64,000 nucleotides of DNA, from the NCBI RefSeq assembly GCF_018129085.1, contig NZ_JAAGBB010000008.1:62001-126000 (forward strand), written 5' to 3'. Of the stretch, positions 63,644 through 64,000 are shown piece by piece. A program made the translations under genes and the position numbers. The notes under the pieces are model-generated. The model was not told the origin of the DNA. It did not search any database and worked only from the letters and a program-made list of their open reading frames with translations. The DNA comes from Plastoroseomonas hellenica. GTDB lineage: Bacteria; Pseudomonadota; Alphaproteobacteria; Acetobacterales; Acetobacteraceae. Position 1 is the first letter of the stretch. Each line of letters begins with the position of its first letter.

Positions 63644-64000
63644 ATGGCTGTCGAATACGGGATCAACTGGGCCCCCGACCGGCTCGTCACGGAGGTCGAC
63701 GTCCTTATCCCCACATACGGGAACTACGGTGCTCCGCACTACACGGGCGGGCTCATCGACCCCGGCTATTTCGTGGATGTGGCGCCGATCGACCCACTCG
63801 ATGCGCTCTTCAAGGCGCATGATTTCGCCTACTTCGCGATTCCGAGCACGGATGTCGAAGCGCTCGCGAGGTCGGACTTGGCACTCATCAGCGACATCAT
63901 GGCGCTCGATGACAGCCAAATGGGCGGGGAGGCGCATCTCTACGCGGCAGGGGCCGAACTCGCATTGCTTTATAATGTCGTCGAGAACTACGAGGCCGGC
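63644..64000 (+). CDS. Phospholipase A2-like protein, 3' end outside the window
   Basis: 119 codons to the window edge; the ATG at 63644 has GGGAGAG 4 bases upstream. TYGNYGAPHYTGGLIDPGYF then PIDPLDALFKAHDFAYFAIP resembles a PLA2-type fold: a Gly-rich Ca-loop-like stretch followed by the helix with the His-Asp catalytic pair (HD). Cysteines of secreted PLA2 are absent, as in bacterial and parvovirus-type members. No signal peptide. Divergent from the imuA operon. Family assignment is from motif memory. Confidence 0.5.
   Translation, partial: MAVEYGINWAPDRLVTEVDVLIPTYGNYGAPHYTGGLIDPGYFVDVAPIDPLDALFKAHDFAYFAIPSTDVEALARSDLALISDIMALDDSQMGGEAHLYAAGAELALLYNVVENYEAG

Noticed and set aside
1-64000. 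CRISPR arrays, tRNA or rRNA genes
   Set aside because: Read for regularly spaced repeats, tRNA T-arm patterns and rRNA-like stretches; none recognised, though no covariance search could be run.

Overview
The window is GC-rich, densely coded DNA with gene families typical of Alphaproteobacteria: ImuA-ImuB-DnaE2 behind a GTTC-N7-GTTC LexA box, family III CoA transferases, LacI-controlled catabolic operons, and soluble chemosensory and c-di-GMP proteins. An Acetobacteraceae relative (Roseomonas-like) is my best guess. This is inferred from gene content and codon style, not from a marker gene. No rRNA or tRNA gene and no CRISPR array was seen.

Region 1 (1-17585, + strand) is a catabolic locus. 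A family III CoA-transferase pair, a thiolase-like protein and a DUF35 Zn-ribbon protein come first. A second unit follows at 4040-16279, behind a TATAAT box that abuts a perfect 14-bp LacI-type palindrome. It encodes a second thiolase-like/DUF35 pair, a complete oligopeptide-type ABC importer, a LacI-family regulator, a double CoA transferase, a metallophosphoesterase and an SDR dehydrogenase. Most of its genes overlap by 1-4 nt. A dienelactone hydrolase-like gene and a small conserved gene lie just after. The locus reads as uptake, CoA activation and C-C cleavage of an unknown organic acid, probably controlled by its own repressor.

Region 2 (about 17.6-34.9 kb) is an accessory island with small hypothetical genes and clear decay. 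It holds a 525-bp direct repeat carrying the end of a serine hydrolase gene, a frameshifted conjugative relaxase/helicase remnant, a DNA-ligase N-terminal stub, a phage terminase remnant with an inverted Walker A segment, and a helicase with no normal start codon. Some genes look intact: SemiSWEET, DUF2270, an MBL-fold hydrolase, a PHB depolymerase-like esterase, and methylglyoxal synthase fused to an extra C-terminal module.

Region 3 (34.9-40.4 kb) has a zinc alcohol dehydrogenase with a membrane-protein partner, and a large Mfd-like translocase.

Region 4 (40.6-51.5 kb, - strand) is a compact chemosensory operon: soluble receptor with two signalling hairpins, three-domain CheW, CheB, CheR, CheA, STAS protein, CheY, CheC and a PAS hybrid kinase. 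No flagellar genes accompany it. A lone response regulator, a small gene and two c-di-GMP enzymes follow (51.7-57.4 kb).

Region 5 (57.8-63.3 kb, - strand) is the SOS mutasome operon imuA-imuB-dnaE2 behind a LexA box that overlaps its promoter. The window ends inside a gene with a phospholipase A2-like His-Asp motif.
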